Assembly: GCF_016653635.2 (NCBI RefSeq)
Contig: NZ_CP067420.1
Span: 3,259,501-3,323,500, forward strand
Source: Skermanella sp. TT6
GTDB taxonomy: Bacteria; Pseudomonadota; Alphaproteobacteria; Azospirillales; Azospirillaceae
Length of the DNA stretch: 64,000 bases
Reading direction: 5' to 3'
The translations under genes and the position numbers were made by a program. Position 1 is the stretch's first letter. The number at the start of each line of letters is the position of its first letter. This document shows, in pieces, positions 19,401 through 27,887 of this stretch. The notes under the pieces are model-generated. The model saw nothing but the letters and a program-made list of their open reading frames with translations, made no database searches and was not told the origin of the DNA.

Positions 19401-19839
19401 CGCCGGGAATATCGATACCCTACGGGTGGAACGATATTGGACGCCGTGAGAGATGGAGCACTGACCAATGTTCCGATTCATCCGGCACACGCGTCGCCGT
19501 TACCATGCCGTGTCATACCAGTCCGCCCCCATTGACCTATCCGAAGGCTGAGTCGTTCTCGACAGCCGGAAGTATTGGCGGGACGCTTCGGCATGGGAAC
19601 TGTCGTCGCCTCAATCGGCAGCGCGGGTTCGGTCATTTCAGCGTGATTCAGATAGATGATTCTGAACACGACTGTACTCATTAGATTGCATTACTCTTCC
19701 GCGACACCTCTCATTGATTGCTGCCGACGGAATATGAGGTTATGCTTCCATCCTGACGGCAGGGAATCAGCCGCAACGCCGAAGCGGGGATAAATGACGT
19801 TTTCCTGCTTTCCTGGGGTTGGAACTTGGCCACATCCAC
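19401..19839. other. Gene-free stretch, 439 bases
   Basis: No open frame here has recognisable content. The right end becomes AT-rich and must contain the promoter of the YkgJ-TerB operon starting at 19840. Confidence 0.5.
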
Positions 19840-20199
19840 ATGGCAGACGTCGTGATCTATGATGTTTCTTATGAGTTGGCAGAAAATCATACTGATAAAA
19901 TCCATGTCCCGAATCCGCACTTTGCCTGCTCGTCTTGCGGACACTGCTGTCGGCAGCTTCAACGACATGCTCTATACCGTGAGCTTGATCGTGGAGACGG
20001 CATCTGCCGGCATTTCTCCGAATCCTCCAATCTCTGCACGATTTATGAAAGTCGTCCGGACTTATGCCGGATCGACCAGATGTACGAGGCCCTTTTCGCC
20101 GCACACATGACGAGATCCGATTACCACGCGGCCACCCACGCCGCCTGCCTTGCGCTGCAATCCGATGCTTCGGCGAGCCTTCCATTTCCTGAACCATGA
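19840..20199 (+). CDS. YkgJ family cysteine-cluster protein
   Basis: The 119-residue cytoplasmic protein has the YkgJ metal cluster: FACSSCGHCCRQL, then GICRHF, LCTIYESRPDLCRI, eight cysteines in the typical CxxCxxCC...C...C...C spacing. Such clusters are thought to bind zinc or iron; the function is unknown. It is the first gene of a tight four-gene plus-strand operon with TerB, a glycine-zipper protein and a small helical protein. ATG 19840 is chosen because the conserved region follows at once. Codon use is a little less GC-biased than in the core genes. Confidence 0.72.
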   Translation: MADVVIYDVSYELAENHTDKIHVPNPHFACSSCGHCCRQLQRHALYRELDRGDGICRHFSESSNLCTIYESRPDLCRIDQMYEALFAAHMTRSDYHAATHAACLALQSDASASLPFPEP

Positions 20200-20221
20200 A
20201 CAACGAGACGGGACGACAGAC

Positions 20222-20623
20222 GTGTTCCTTTCCGCTTTGGACGATCTGGAGAAAACCGCCTTCCTGGCCCTTGCCGATGCGGTCATCCAAGCCGACTACC
20301 ACCTCGCCCCCCAGGAAGAGACAATGCTGTCCGCGATGCGCGCCGAGATGGGCCTCCCGGAACTTGCCGAAGTTCCTGAGATGGACATCAGGACGGCTGC
20401 GAGCGTGATCGACAGCCGCCGTTCGCGGGTCGCCGTCATGCTGGAACTGGCAGGGCTGGCCTATTCCGACGGGGAGGTTCATGCGGAGGAAGAAATCCTG
20501 CTGTCGCGCATCGGCGCGGAATTCGGCTTCACGGACGATGAGTTGCTGGCTCAGCGCGAGTGGGTCATGCGCCAGCTTGCCCTGGCCAGTGAGGCCAAGG
20601 TGATGATGATGGAGGGTGCCTGA
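20222..20623 (+). CDS. TerB-like (tellurite-resistance TerB) domain protein
   Basis: The 133-residue all-helical protein has the TerB pattern: FLSALDDLEKTAFLALADAVIQAD, an acidic turn (LAPQEETMLSAMRAEMG), then a second EF-hand-like repeat LAYSDGEVHAEEEILLSRI. TerB domains bind divalent metal at the membrane surface and occur in stress and phage-defence systems. The start is uncertain: GTG 20222 gives the usual family N terminus, while ATG 20165 would overlap ykgJ by 35 bases. It ends one base before the next gene's ATG. Confidence 0.72.
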   Translation: MFLSALDDLEKTAFLALADAVIQADYHLAPQEETMLSAMRAEMGLPELAEVPEMDIRTAASVIDSRRSRVAVMLELAGLAYSDGEVHAEEEILLSRIGAEFGFTDDELLAQREWVMRQLALASEAKVMMMEGA

Positions 20624-20624
20624 G

Positions 20625-21644
20625 ATGCCGATTCCCCTGATCCTGGCGGGCGCGGCCGTCCTAGTCGGCGGCGTCGGGCTGGTCGGTGTCGCAAGCGCCG
20701 CGACCGATATGAGCAAAGCCAAGGATATCGCCGGTAAGGCCAAGACACGCCTGGAAGAGGCGCAAGAACGGCTTCAGCGGGCCGGCGATCAAACCAACGA
20801 AGCCCTTGCGAAGCTGGGCCGCGCGAAGCTGGCGGCGAGTTCCGGCACCTTGAAGCGGGTCGTCGCCGTGGCGGACCGGGTGCATGTCGGCAAAGACCAG
20901 ATGAAAATGGCGATCGTCCCGGGCATTACGGTCACTCCGGAGACCGTCCAGGATATGAAGGACATCGCCTTCAAGGCGCAGGACATCCTGACCGCGGCGG
21001 CGGGCGGGCTGACCACCGGTGCGCTGGCGGGTTTCGGCGCCGCAGGGCTGGCCTTCACGATCGGTACCGCATCTACCGGCACTGCGATAGGCGCCCTGAG
21101 CGGTGCTGCCGCTACCAATGCGGCACTTGCCTGGCTTGGCGGCGGCGCGATATCGGCAGGCGGCGCCGGCATGGCCGGAGGCACGGCGCTTTTAGGAGGA
21201 TTGGTGGCCGGCCCGGCTTTGGCGATCATGGGCATAGCCGCGGCCATAAAGGCGGAGAAGGGCCTGACCGAAGCCACGGCCTATGCCGCCGAGGTCGACG
21301 TGATGGTGGAGAAGATGAAAACGGCCATTTTCAAGACCCGAGCGATCGACGCGCGCTCCGCCCAGATCGGCAAGACGATCCGATGCCTCGAAGCCCGGAC
21401 CAAACCATTGCTTCAGGGAGCGGAAGCCATGCTGGATGCCCGAGGCCAAGAAAAAGTCAACTATGGCGACTTGGCCGATCACGAGCAGGCACTTTACAAG
21501 ACCGTCCTTGCGCTCGGAGGAGCGCTTTATCAGGTCATAGAAGTGGATATCACCAACGAACTCGGCGAATTGACGGCCGCCAGCGCCCAAGCCATGCGTG
21601 ATGCCAACGGTTTGATCGCTTCCGTTCCGGCCGGCAGCGCTTGA
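20625..21644 (+). CDS. Glycine-zipper membrane protein of unknown function
   Basis: The 339-residue protein has an N-terminal membrane segment (about 3-24), a helical region with many Lys/Glu/Ala residues (25-110), and a long Gly/Ala-rich stretch (about 120-205) with GGLTTGALAGFGAAGLAF, ALAWLGGGAISAGGAG and MAGGTALLGGLVAGPALAIMG. The last is a glycine-zipper type that can insert into and deform membranes. A helical C-terminal domain follows. I do not recognise an assigned family; similar zippers occur in dynamin-associated and effector-like proteins. The Shine-Dalgarno GGAGGG lies inside the end of terB, so it is coupled to it. Confidence 0.75.
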   Translation: MPIPLILAGAAVLVGGVGLVGVASAATDMSKAKDIAGKAKTRLEEAQERLQRAGDQTNEALAKLGRAKLAASSGTLKRVVAVADRVHVGKDQMKMAIVPGITVTPETVQDMKDIAFKAQDILTAAAGGLTTGALAGFGAAGLAFTIGTASTGTAIGALSGAAATNAALAWLGGGAISAGGAGMAGGTALLGGLVAGPALAIMGIAAAIKAEKGLTEATAYAAEVDVMVEKMKTAIFKTRAIDARSAQIGKTIRCLEARTKPLLQGAEAMLDARGQEKVNYGDLADHEQALYKTVLALGGALYQVIEVDITNELGELTAASAQAMRDANGLIASVPAGSA

Positions 21645-21662
21645 AGATAGGGTCGGAACAGC

Positions 21663-22079
21663 ATGTCCAAACCGAAAGCAGAAGCTGGCAGCCTCATCAA
21701 GGCTGCCGATCCCACCAAACTTGCGGCGGCGGCCGAGAGGCTGATCGACGCATACAAGGAGTGGATGATCGTCAGGGAGCAGGAAACGACGAAGCGGGAA
21801 TTGATCGCGGCACAACGTGATGCTGCGATCGCCAAGATCTGCGCGGATCGCGATGTCTTGGTCACCTACCTCAAGGGGCAGTTCGAGACCCAGGGCAAAG
21901 CGCTGGACGGTTTGTTCAAGGGACTCGACAAGGCACTGGATTCCAAGGATCCCGACCTCGTCGGGCCGATCCTCAGCAGCATCGTCGAAACCGTCAAGAC
22001 CTCTCCGCTGGGCGACATGCTGACGCTGGACCAGCGTATGAAGGACAACTCCTTTACCTTCGTGCTCGGCGGAAACTGA
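21663..22079 (+). CDS. Small helical protein, last gene of the TerB operon
   Basis: The 138-residue protein is soluble and helical, with LIDAYKEWMIVREQETTKRELIAAQRDAAI continuing as a basic coiled-coil-like helix and a C-terminal LDGLFKGLDKALDSKDPDLVGPIL segment. No catalytic motif is visible and I do not recognise the family. It follows the glycine-zipper gene by 18 bases and is probably a partner of it. About 138 bases separate it from the ParA-like gene, so that gene may be outside the operon. Confidence 0.75.
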   Translation: MSKPKAEAGSLIKAADPTKLAAAAERLIDAYKEWMIVREQETTKRELIAAQRDAAIAKICADRDVLVTYLKGQFETQGKALDGLFKGLDKALDSKDPDLVGPILSSIVETVKTSPLGDMLTLDQRMKDNSFTFVLGGN

Positions 22080-22217
22080 CGGTCACGGCATCATGCCGTG
22101 ACTTTATGGGTAAATCGTTCGGCGGGATGTTGCCCAATCCGGCGGCACGGGTTAAACCTTCGGTACGAAACCGCAGCCGCCCGTGTTGCCTGAAGGCGCC
22201 CTTCCGGAACCCTGTTG

Positions 22218-23324
22218 ATGACATCGAGCCCGAACGTCTCGCCGCGAACCTCGCCGACCCATACGATCGCCATCTACAACCACAAGGGCGGCGTGGGTAA
22301 GACCACGGTTTCGCTTAACCTTTCCGTGTGCCTGGCCGCGGCGGGATATCGTTGCCTGCTGGTCGACATCGACCCGCAGCAGAGCAGCACCACCGTCCTG
22401 TCGCGCACCGGCGCATCGCCGAACCTGGTGGACGTCATCCGAAAGCAGGCGGTGATCGAGGACGCGCTGCACGAGACCGTGGTGCAGAACCTGTGGATCA
22501 TCCCGTCCACCCGGGCGCTGACCCTGCTGGAAACCGGGCTGGACGATCGGGTCAGGCCCAACCATGGGCTGAAGCGCTACCTGACCTTTTCGGAGGACCG
22601 GTTCGATTTCGTCGTGATCGACTGTCCGCCGGCCATGGGCCTGCTGTCGCTCAGCGCGCTTATCGCGGCGGACAGCGTGCTGATCCCGACCACGTCGGGA
22701 GCCTTCTCGATCCAGGGCGTCCAGCGGACGGTGGAAACGGTGAACGCGCTGCGCGGCGGCCTCAGTCCCGGCCTCGTGGTCAACGGGATCCTGGTATCGT
22801 TGTTCGAGGGGACCCGCCGCGACCAGCAGACGCTGAAGGACCTGGGCAGCCAGTTCTCCGGCCTGCTGTACCGAAACCGCATCCGCTTCGATCCGGAAAT
22901 CCTGAAGGCGGAGGTCAAGCGGGCGCCCTCCACCCTGTTCAATCGCGGCACCCACTCGACCCAGGACTATATCTTCCTGACCGCCGAGTTGCTGGGCCGG
23001 ATTCACCGCCACCGCCGTTTGCCGGACGCCGAGTTCTCGTTCGACGACATGACCCGGACGATCACCGAAACCCTGGCGAAGCCGGAGTTCACCACCCTGG
23101 CGCCTGATGGCGAGGGTGATGCGGGGAGTGGCGATCCGGAGAAGCCGGCGGCGGACGGCGCGGACATCGATGCGACCGGCGGCGATCGGAGGGGCGGGCG
23201 TGTCCGGCAACTGGCGCTGGCGGCGGCGATCTTCGTGGCCGGAATGGTCTGCGGCGGGTCGCTCGCGACATGGCTCGGGCCGGAAACCCTTGCCATGTTC
23301 CAGACCGCCGGGGCCGGCGACTGA
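22218..23324 (+). CDS. ParA/MinD-like ATPase with C-terminal membrane anchor
   Basis: The 368-residue protein has the deviant Walker A HKGGVGKTT (about 28-36), the ParA switch LVDIDPQQSSTT and Walker B-like FVVIDCPPAMG. After the ATPase core (to about 280) an acidic, disordered linker leads to one membrane helix near the C terminus (LALAAAIFVAGMVCGGSLATWLG). No ParB or centromere-like repeats follow, so it is an orphan positioning ATPase, perhaps membrane-tethered. ATG 22218 is used; a TTG one codon earlier is possible. Confidence 0.82.
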   Translation: MTSSPNVSPRTSPTHTIAIYNHKGGVGKTTVSLNLSVCLAAAGYRCLLVDIDPQQSSTTVLSRTGASPNLVDVIRKQAVIEDALHETVVQNLWIIPSTRALTLLETGLDDRVRPNHGLKRYLTFSEDRFDFVVIDCPPAMGLLSLSALIAADSVLIPTTSGAFSIQGVQRTVETVNALRGGLSPGLVVNGILVSLFEGTRRDQQTLKDLGSQFSGLLYRNRIRFDPEILKAEVKRAPSTLFNRGTHSTQDYIFLTAELLGRIHRHRRLPDAEFSFDDMTRTITETLAKPEFTTLAPDGEGDAGSGDPEKPAADGADIDATGGDRRGGRVRQLALAAAIFVAGMVCGGSLATWLGPETLAMFQTAGAGD

Positions 23325-23890
23325 ACGTCCGGCCCTCTTCATCGGGCTCGCTTCATCCGGCACGGGCCGGACGGGCAGCCGGATCAGGCTGCGGTGCGGG
23401 CCGTCCGCGGAGGCGCGGAAACAACGGGCGCCTCGCCGCGGTGTTTGCCGATGTGCCTGATGCGCGCCACCACGCGCTTCCAGGCGCGATCCAGCGGGGT
23501 GAGATCCTCCAGCTTTTCGCTGGGGCGATTGTACTTGTCACCGCAAAGAGAGAGGATGACCATGATGCGAAGTCCCAAAGCTCGGTTCAGACGTTTCGAA
23601 TCTAAGCATTCTCGGGGCTCGCACCATCCCTGTTTGCTGCAACGCAGCATCGCGGCGTATGAATGACGCCGTTCATGAACGCCTAACCTTTACGTGCAGT
23701 CGGCGGGTAGCACGATACCGCAAGGCATATGCCTTCTCCTGGAAACGGACACCTCGGCAGGTACTCCTTCGGCATAGCCCCGTCGGAGATGCTGACCCAA
23801 TCCCCGGAAGAGGTGTTCCATCTCCCAAATTCATGCACGCCATCAGATTACTTGATGGCGAACATGCTGATGCGCCGGAGGAAAAAGAAG
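23325..23890. other. Gap between the ParA-like gene and egtB
   Basis: No gene is certain in these 566 bases. A minus-strand frame of 59 codons (23563 to 23384) with a basic C-terminal part (WKRVVARIRHIGKHRGE) could be a small protein, but it has no clear ribosome binding site. The rest is the upstream region of egtB. Confidence 0.3.
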
Positions 23891-25192
23891 ATGATCGAGG
23901 CCATGCAGGACGTCATCGAACTCGCAGCCGCCCCGAGCGTGCGCGAACGGCTGGTCCGCCGGTTCATGCGGGTTCGCGGCCGTACGGTGGGGCTGGCCGC
24001 CCCGCTGACCCCCGAGGACCAGATCATCCAGTCGATGCCCGATGTCAGCCCGACCAAATGGCATCTCGCCCACACCACGTGGTTCTTCGAGGTCTTCCTG
24101 CTGAATCGGTACGCCCAGGGCTACACGGCTTTCGACGAACGGTTCGGCTACCTTTTCAATTCCTACTACAATAATCTCGGCAGCCGCCATCCGCGCCCAC
24201 ACCGCGGCATGCTGTCGCGGCCGAGCTGGGACGAGGTCCAGCGTTACCGCGACCATGTCAACGCCGCCTGCGTCCGGCTGATCCGCCAGGTTCCGGACGA
24301 CACGCTGGACGAACTGTCGAAGATCCTGACGCTGGGCTTCAACCACGAGCAGCAGCACCAGGAACTGATCCTGACCGACATCAAGCACGTTTTCTGGTCC
24401 AATCCGCTGCTTCCGGCATACCAGTCCGCCCAGAACCAGCCGGCCGCGACCACGGCGCCCCAGAAATGGTTCGAGCATGCCGGCGGTCTCGTCCAGATCG
24501 GCTGCGACCCCGACGGCACGGGCTTCTGCTTCGACAACGAGACGCCGAGGCACCACACCTACGTCCAGCCCTTCCGCTTCGCCGGACGGCCGGTGACCTG
24601 CGGCGAGTACCGGGAATTCATCGAGGCCGGCGGCTACGACAAGCCGAAATACTGGCTGTCCGACGGCTGGAACGAGGTCGAGTCGCAGCAATGGCGGGCG
24701 CCGCTGTACTGGCAGAAGCAGCACGGCGACTGGCATGTCTTCACGCTGGCCGGGCTTCGCCCGCTGGTGGATTCCGATCCCGTCTGCCATGTCAGCTTCT
24801 ACGAGGCCGCGGCCTATGCCGCCTGGGCCGGCAAGCGGCTGCCGACCGAAGCGGAGTGGGAGCTGTTCGGCCGGACGCAGCAGGTCGACGGCAACCTGGT
24901 GGAGTGCGGGACGCTTCACCCGACGGCGTCGCCCTGCGCCGGGATGGGCCCTTGGCAGATGTTCGGCGATGTTTGGGAATGGACAGCCAGCCCCTATTCG
25001 CCCTATCCCGGCTTCAAGGCGCCGCCGGGCGCGGTCGGCGAATACAATGGCAAGTTCATGTGCAACCAGATGGTGCTGCGCGGCGGCTCCTGCGTCACGC
25101 CGTCCGACCATGTCAGGGCGACGTACCGCAACTTCTTCCCGCCCTCGGCGCGGTGGCAGTTCTCCGGCTTCAGACTCGCCGAAGACATCTGA
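23891..25192 (+). CDS. egtB: Ergothioneine biosynthesis protein EgtB (hercynylcysteine sulfoxide synthase)
   Basis: The 433-residue iron enzyme joins hercynine to gamma-glutamylcysteine or cysteine with oxygen. The N-terminal DinB-like domain holds the iron ligands: the first His in KWHLAHTTWFFE and the pair in NHEQQHQELI (HxxxHxE). The C-terminal formylglycine-generating-enzyme-like domain has RLPTEAEWELFGR, WEWTASPYSPYPGF and VLRGGSCVTPSDHVRATYRNF. ATG 23891 is supported by GGAGG at 23877; longer starts to 23729 lack it. EgtD, which makes hercynine, is not in the window, although the two genes are often adjacent. Confidence 0.93.
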   Translation: MIEAMQDVIELAAAPSVRERLVRRFMRVRGRTVGLAAPLTPEDQIIQSMPDVSPTKWHLAHTTWFFEVFLLNRYAQGYTAFDERFGYLFNSYYNNLGSRHPRPHRGMLSRPSWDEVQRYRDHVNAACVRLIRQVPDDTLDELSKILTLGFNHEQQHQELILTDIKHVFWSNPLLPAYQSAQNQPAATTAPQKWFEHAGGLVQIGCDPDGTGFCFDNETPRHHTYVQPFRFAGRPVTCGEYREFIEAGGYDKPKYWLSDGWNEVESQQWRAPLYWQKQHGDWHVFTLAGLRPLVDSDPVCHVSFYEAAAYAAWAGKRLPTEAEWELFGRTQQVDGNLVECGTLHPTASPCAGMGPWQMFGDVWEWTASPYSPYPGFKAPPGAVGEYNGKFMCNQMVLRGGSCVTPSDHVRATYRNFFPPSARWQFSGFRLAEDI

Positions 25193-25239
25193 ATGGGGTA
25201 GGCTCGCGGTCGACACTCCTCCTACCGGAAGCGACCGCC

Positions 25240-25680
25240 ATGGCCCCTCGTCCGACTATCACCACAGCGGCGGCCGGTCCGACCCTGGACGACGCGCTAG
25301 CCGCCAACCGCGCCTTCTACCATGCCTTCTCCAGCCGCGACTTCGCCGCGATGGAGATGCTTTGGGCACAGGACGCGCCGGTCCTGTGCATCCATCCCGG
25401 CTGGGCGCCGCTGGTGGATCGCACGCTGGTCCTGACGAGCCTGCGGGACATCATGAGGAACCCCGCGACGCCGAAGGCCTTCAGCCGGAATGACCATGCC
25501 TTCATCTACGGCGATACCGCCATCGTCATCTGCGAAGAGGTTCTGGAAGTCGGCGTCCTGGCCGCGACCAACATCTTCGTGAACGAGGGCGGCACCTGGC
25601 GGATGGTGCATCACCAGGCGAGCCCCATCGCCGTCCGTCTGGAACAGCAGGAACCGCCGCCCCGGACCGTCTTCCATTAG
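25240..25680 (+). CDS. SnoaL-like/NTF2-fold protein (DUF4440 type)
   Basis: The 146-residue protein has the NTF2-like cone fold: LDDALAANRAFYHAFSSRDFAAME, then LWAQDAPVLCIHPGWAPLVDR, and a last strand pair GGTWRMVHHQASPIA. These small proteins are isomerases, hydrolases or stress-associated proteins; no activity can be assigned. It follows egtB by 47 bases on the same strand and may be co-transcribed with it. The family often has a His pair at these positions. Confidence 0.8.
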   Translation: MAPRPTITTAAAGPTLDDALAANRAFYHAFSSRDFAAMEMLWAQDAPVLCIHPGWAPLVDRTLVLTSLRDIMRNPATPKAFSRNDHAFIYGDTAIVICEEVLEVGVLAATNIFVNEGGTWRMVHHQASPIAVRLEQQEPPPRTVFH

Positions 25681-25727
25681 GGCGGTACTCGATCAGGTCG
25701 ACCCGCCCGGGACAGCCGATCCGATGC

Positions 25728-25811
25728 GTTGCGCCATGGGCGCAACTACGACCGTCGGCCCGCATCATCTCCGCCCTGCATCGAACCAGTAGGTTGCGCC
25801 CATGGCGCAAC
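25728..25811. repeat. 84-bp palindromic dispersed element, copy 1
   Basis: The ends GTTGCGCCATGGGCGCAAC (25728) and GTTGCGCCCATGGCGCAAC (25793-25811) are exact reverse complements, 19 bases each, and each is itself nearly palindromic. The core CGTCGGCCCGCATCA...CTCCGCCCTGCATCGAA is shared with the copy at 37681. It lies between the convergent 3' ends of the SnoaL-like and aldo/keto reductase genes, the usual site of REP/BIME-type elements and bidirectional terminators. Confidence 0.88.
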
Positions 25812-25895
25812 ACAGTGCGAAGAGTGGACCTGAGCGGCCCAACCTTATCGGGAACCGCTCTAGCGGCCCGGCAAAGCGTTCTTGATCGATTTATC

Positions 25896-25962
25896 GTAGG
25901 TCGGCCTTGGAGGGTCGATGCAGGGTGTCGGCGTTCGCCCTGACGGGCGAAGGCCGCCCTAC
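25896..25962. repeat. 67-bp imperfect inverted repeat
   Basis: GTAGGTCGGCCTT (25896-25908) pairs with AAGGCCGCCCTAC (25950-25962) with one mismatch; an inner stem TTCGCCCTGACGGGCGAA adds to the hairpin. The loop contains TCGATGCAGGG, the reverse complement of part of the core of the 84-bp element 85 bases away, so both may belong to one repeat family. Confidence 0.65.
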
Positions 25963-26013
25963 CGCACTCCGCTCCGCCGAACGTCACCAGAAACTCTGTG
26001 CGGGACCACTAAG

Positions 26014-26844
26014 TCAGGCGGCGTCCCAGGCCGGCGCCCAGCCGGGATTGACCAGCCGGCGGTCGCCCCGCAGCGAGTCGATCTCGGCCCGATCGTCGGC
26101 GTCCAGCCGGAAGTCGAAGATCTCGAAGTTGCTCCTCAGGTGCTTCTCGCCGCTGGCCTTGGGGAGCGCCGCGACGTTGCTCTGGTCGATCAGCCAGCGC
26201 AGCGTTACCTGGACGGCCGACTTGCCGTGCTTCTCCCCGATCCGGGTCAGGACGGGATGGGTCGCCGCCTCGCCGCGGGCGATCGGGCTGTAGGCCGTCA
26301 CCATCATGTCGTGGGAGCGGGCGAACTCCAGCACCGGCCGCTGCGACAGGAAGGGATGATACTCGACCTGATTGCACAGCAGGTCGGCCTTGTGCCGCTC
26401 GACCGCGTCCTTGAGCAGGGCGGTCGGGAAATTGCTGACGCCGATGTTGCGCGCCTTGCCCGCGGCCTTGACGTCCGACAGCGCCTGAAGGCTCTCGCCG
26501 AGGGGGAACTTGGGGTTGGGCCAGTGGATCAGCAGCAGGTCGACATGGTCGGTCCGCAGCTTCCTTAGGCTTTCGTCGACCGAGCGCTGGAGTTCGCCGT
26601 CGCCGATGCGCTCGTACCAGACCTTCGTGGTCAGGAAGATATCGTCGCGAGGGATGCCCGAGTCGGCCAGCGCCTCGCCGACCTGCTCCTCGTTGCCGTA
26701 GGCCTGCGCGGTATCGACATGGCGATATCCCATCGCGAGACCGGCCCGGACCACCTCGGCGCACTGCGCGCCCGACAGCTGCCAGGTTCCGAGGCCGAGC
26801 GCGGGCACCCGCGCCCCCTTGAGGTTCACGTATTCCATCTTCAT
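26014..26844 (-). CDS. Aldo/keto reductase (DkgB-like)
   Basis: The 276-residue NADPH-dependent reductase has the family tetrad and signatures: VPALGLGTWQLSG, DTAQAYGNEEQVGEAL (with the catalytic Tyr), TTKVWYERIG (Lys), LLLIHWPNPKFPLGES (His), IGVSNFPTALL and ALPKASGEKHLRSNFEIFDF. It looks most like 2,5-diketo-D-gluconate reductase B and methylglyoxal reductases. The substrate is unproven. It is monocistronic and convergent with the SnoaL-like gene. Confidence 0.9.
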   Translation of the reverse strand: MKMEYVNLKGARVPALGLGTWQLSGAQCAEVVRAGLAMGYRHVDTAQAYGNEEQVGEALADSGIPRDDIFLTTKVWYERIGDGELQRSVDESLRKLRTDHVDLLLIHWPNPKFPLGESLQALSDVKAAGKARNIGVSNFPTALLKDAVERHKADLLCNQVEYHPFLSQRPVLEFARSHDMMVTAYSPIARGEAATHPVLTRIGEKHGKSAVQVTLRWLIDQSNVAALPKASGEKHLRSNFEIFDFRLDADDRAEIDSLRGDRRLVNPGWAPAWDAA

Positions 26845-26930
26845 TCCCTTCGAGTAACGGAAAGCAAACCACTGCCGGACATCATGGTTCCGCCAGGCCG
26901 ACCCGGCGGCAGGGGTATCATATCGACTGG

Positions 26931-27281
26931 ATGGACTCGTTGGTTTCGCACAAGGCTCCTGGCAAACGGTCCGCAGGCGGCGGCTCGGGACGCTCGTCCC
27001 AGGTGGCCGGCGGGAGAGCGCTCGCCGCGTCGCTGTCGCTGGTGCTGTTGGCCGGCTGCGAGACGCTCCGCGCCGGTGGCCGGCCGCCCGACAGCATCGC
27101 CGTCAATTTCCGCACCGACCCCAGGACCGGCAACACGGACGGCCCCTTCGACCCGGCGACCGGCAGGCCGGTGCAGACGCAGATCGGCGAGGACGGCATC
27201 CTGCGGGTCGTGATCGACCCGGTGACCCACGCGCCGCGCCTGCTCCCCGCGGACCTGCCGAAATCCCCGGCAGCCGAATGA
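26931..27281 (+). CDS. Small putative lipoprotein
   Basis: The 116-residue protein has a basic N terminus, a hydrophobic stretch and a lipobox LLAGC ending at Cys43, so a lipid-anchored envelope protein is likely. The mature part contains RTDPRTGNTDGPFDPATGRP and no enzymatic motif. It overlaps the next gene by four bases (ATGA), so the pair is co-translated. The family is not recognised. Confidence 0.65.
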   Translation: MDSLVSHKAPGKRSAGGGSGRSSQVAGGRALAASLSLVLLAGCETLRAGGRPPDSIAVNFRTDPRTGNTDGPFDPATGRPVQTQIGEDGILRVVIDPVTHAPRLLPADLPKSPAAE

Positions 27282-27862
27282 GCCTGCCCCGGTTTCCTGC
27301 CGCCGCGCGGGTGGCGGCCGTCCTGCTGCTGGGAAGCGTCCAGGCCGTGTCCGCCCAGCAGCCGGCGCCGCCCGGTTCCGGCTCCGTCGCGTCGGGCATC
27401 ACTCCGGCACGCTACTCGATCCCGGCGCCGGGGAAAGGGCGGCTGACCGCATCGGTTCCCCCATTGCCGCCGAAGCCGCTGCCGCCCCCGGACCTGCTGG
27501 GAGACTCAGCGGCGCCTGCGGCCGCGATGCTTCCCGCCGTCGCGAAGGTCACGCCCTACCAGCCGCCGATCTTCTGGCCGCCGGCGCCTCGGCGCAAGCC
27601 GGGCGGGACGGTGACGATGACGGCGGCAGTGCCGGCGGCGGCACCTCCGGCTCCCCCTCCGCCTCCCCTCGCGGCGGCTCCCCCGGCTTCGGCCCGCGAC
27701 GGCTATACCGCCGTGGTCCCCATCACCGTCTTCGGTCCCGAGGACGCGCCCGTGACACCTGGGAGCGCACCGGAACCGACGCTGGAAGAGCTTGCTGGAA
27801 CCGAACCGATCGTCTTCACCGTCCGGCTCCCGACCGTCGTCCTGCGGGAGGCCGCCCCGTGA
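27278..27862 (+). CDS. Proline/alanine-rich exported protein
   Basis: The 194-residue product has a signal peptide (about 1-24, ending VSAQQ) and a low-complexity body rich in Pro and Ala (PPLPPKPLPPPDL near residue 62 and a PPAPPPPPLAAAPPA tract near 125). It ends with TEPIVFTVRLPTVVLRE. It is probably a periplasmic spanning or linker protein. It is coupled to the lipoprotein gene upstream. I do not recognise it. Confidence 0.62.
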   Translation: MSLPRFPAAARVAAVLLLGSVQAVSAQQPAPPGSGSVASGITPARYSIPAPGKGRLTASVPPLPPKPLPPPDLLGDSAAPAAAMLPAVAKVTPYQPPIFWPPAPRRKPGGTVTMTAAVPAAAPPAPPPPPLAAAPPASARDGYTAVVPITVFGPEDAPVTPGSAPEPTLEELAGTEPIVFTVRLPTVVLREAAP

Positions 27863-27887
27863 CCGCCAGGCCGGCCGCCCTGCCCGG

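Noticed and set aside
20222-20623. Tellurite-resistance operon
   Set aside because: Only a TerB-like domain is present; TerC, TerD/E and TerZ partners are absent.
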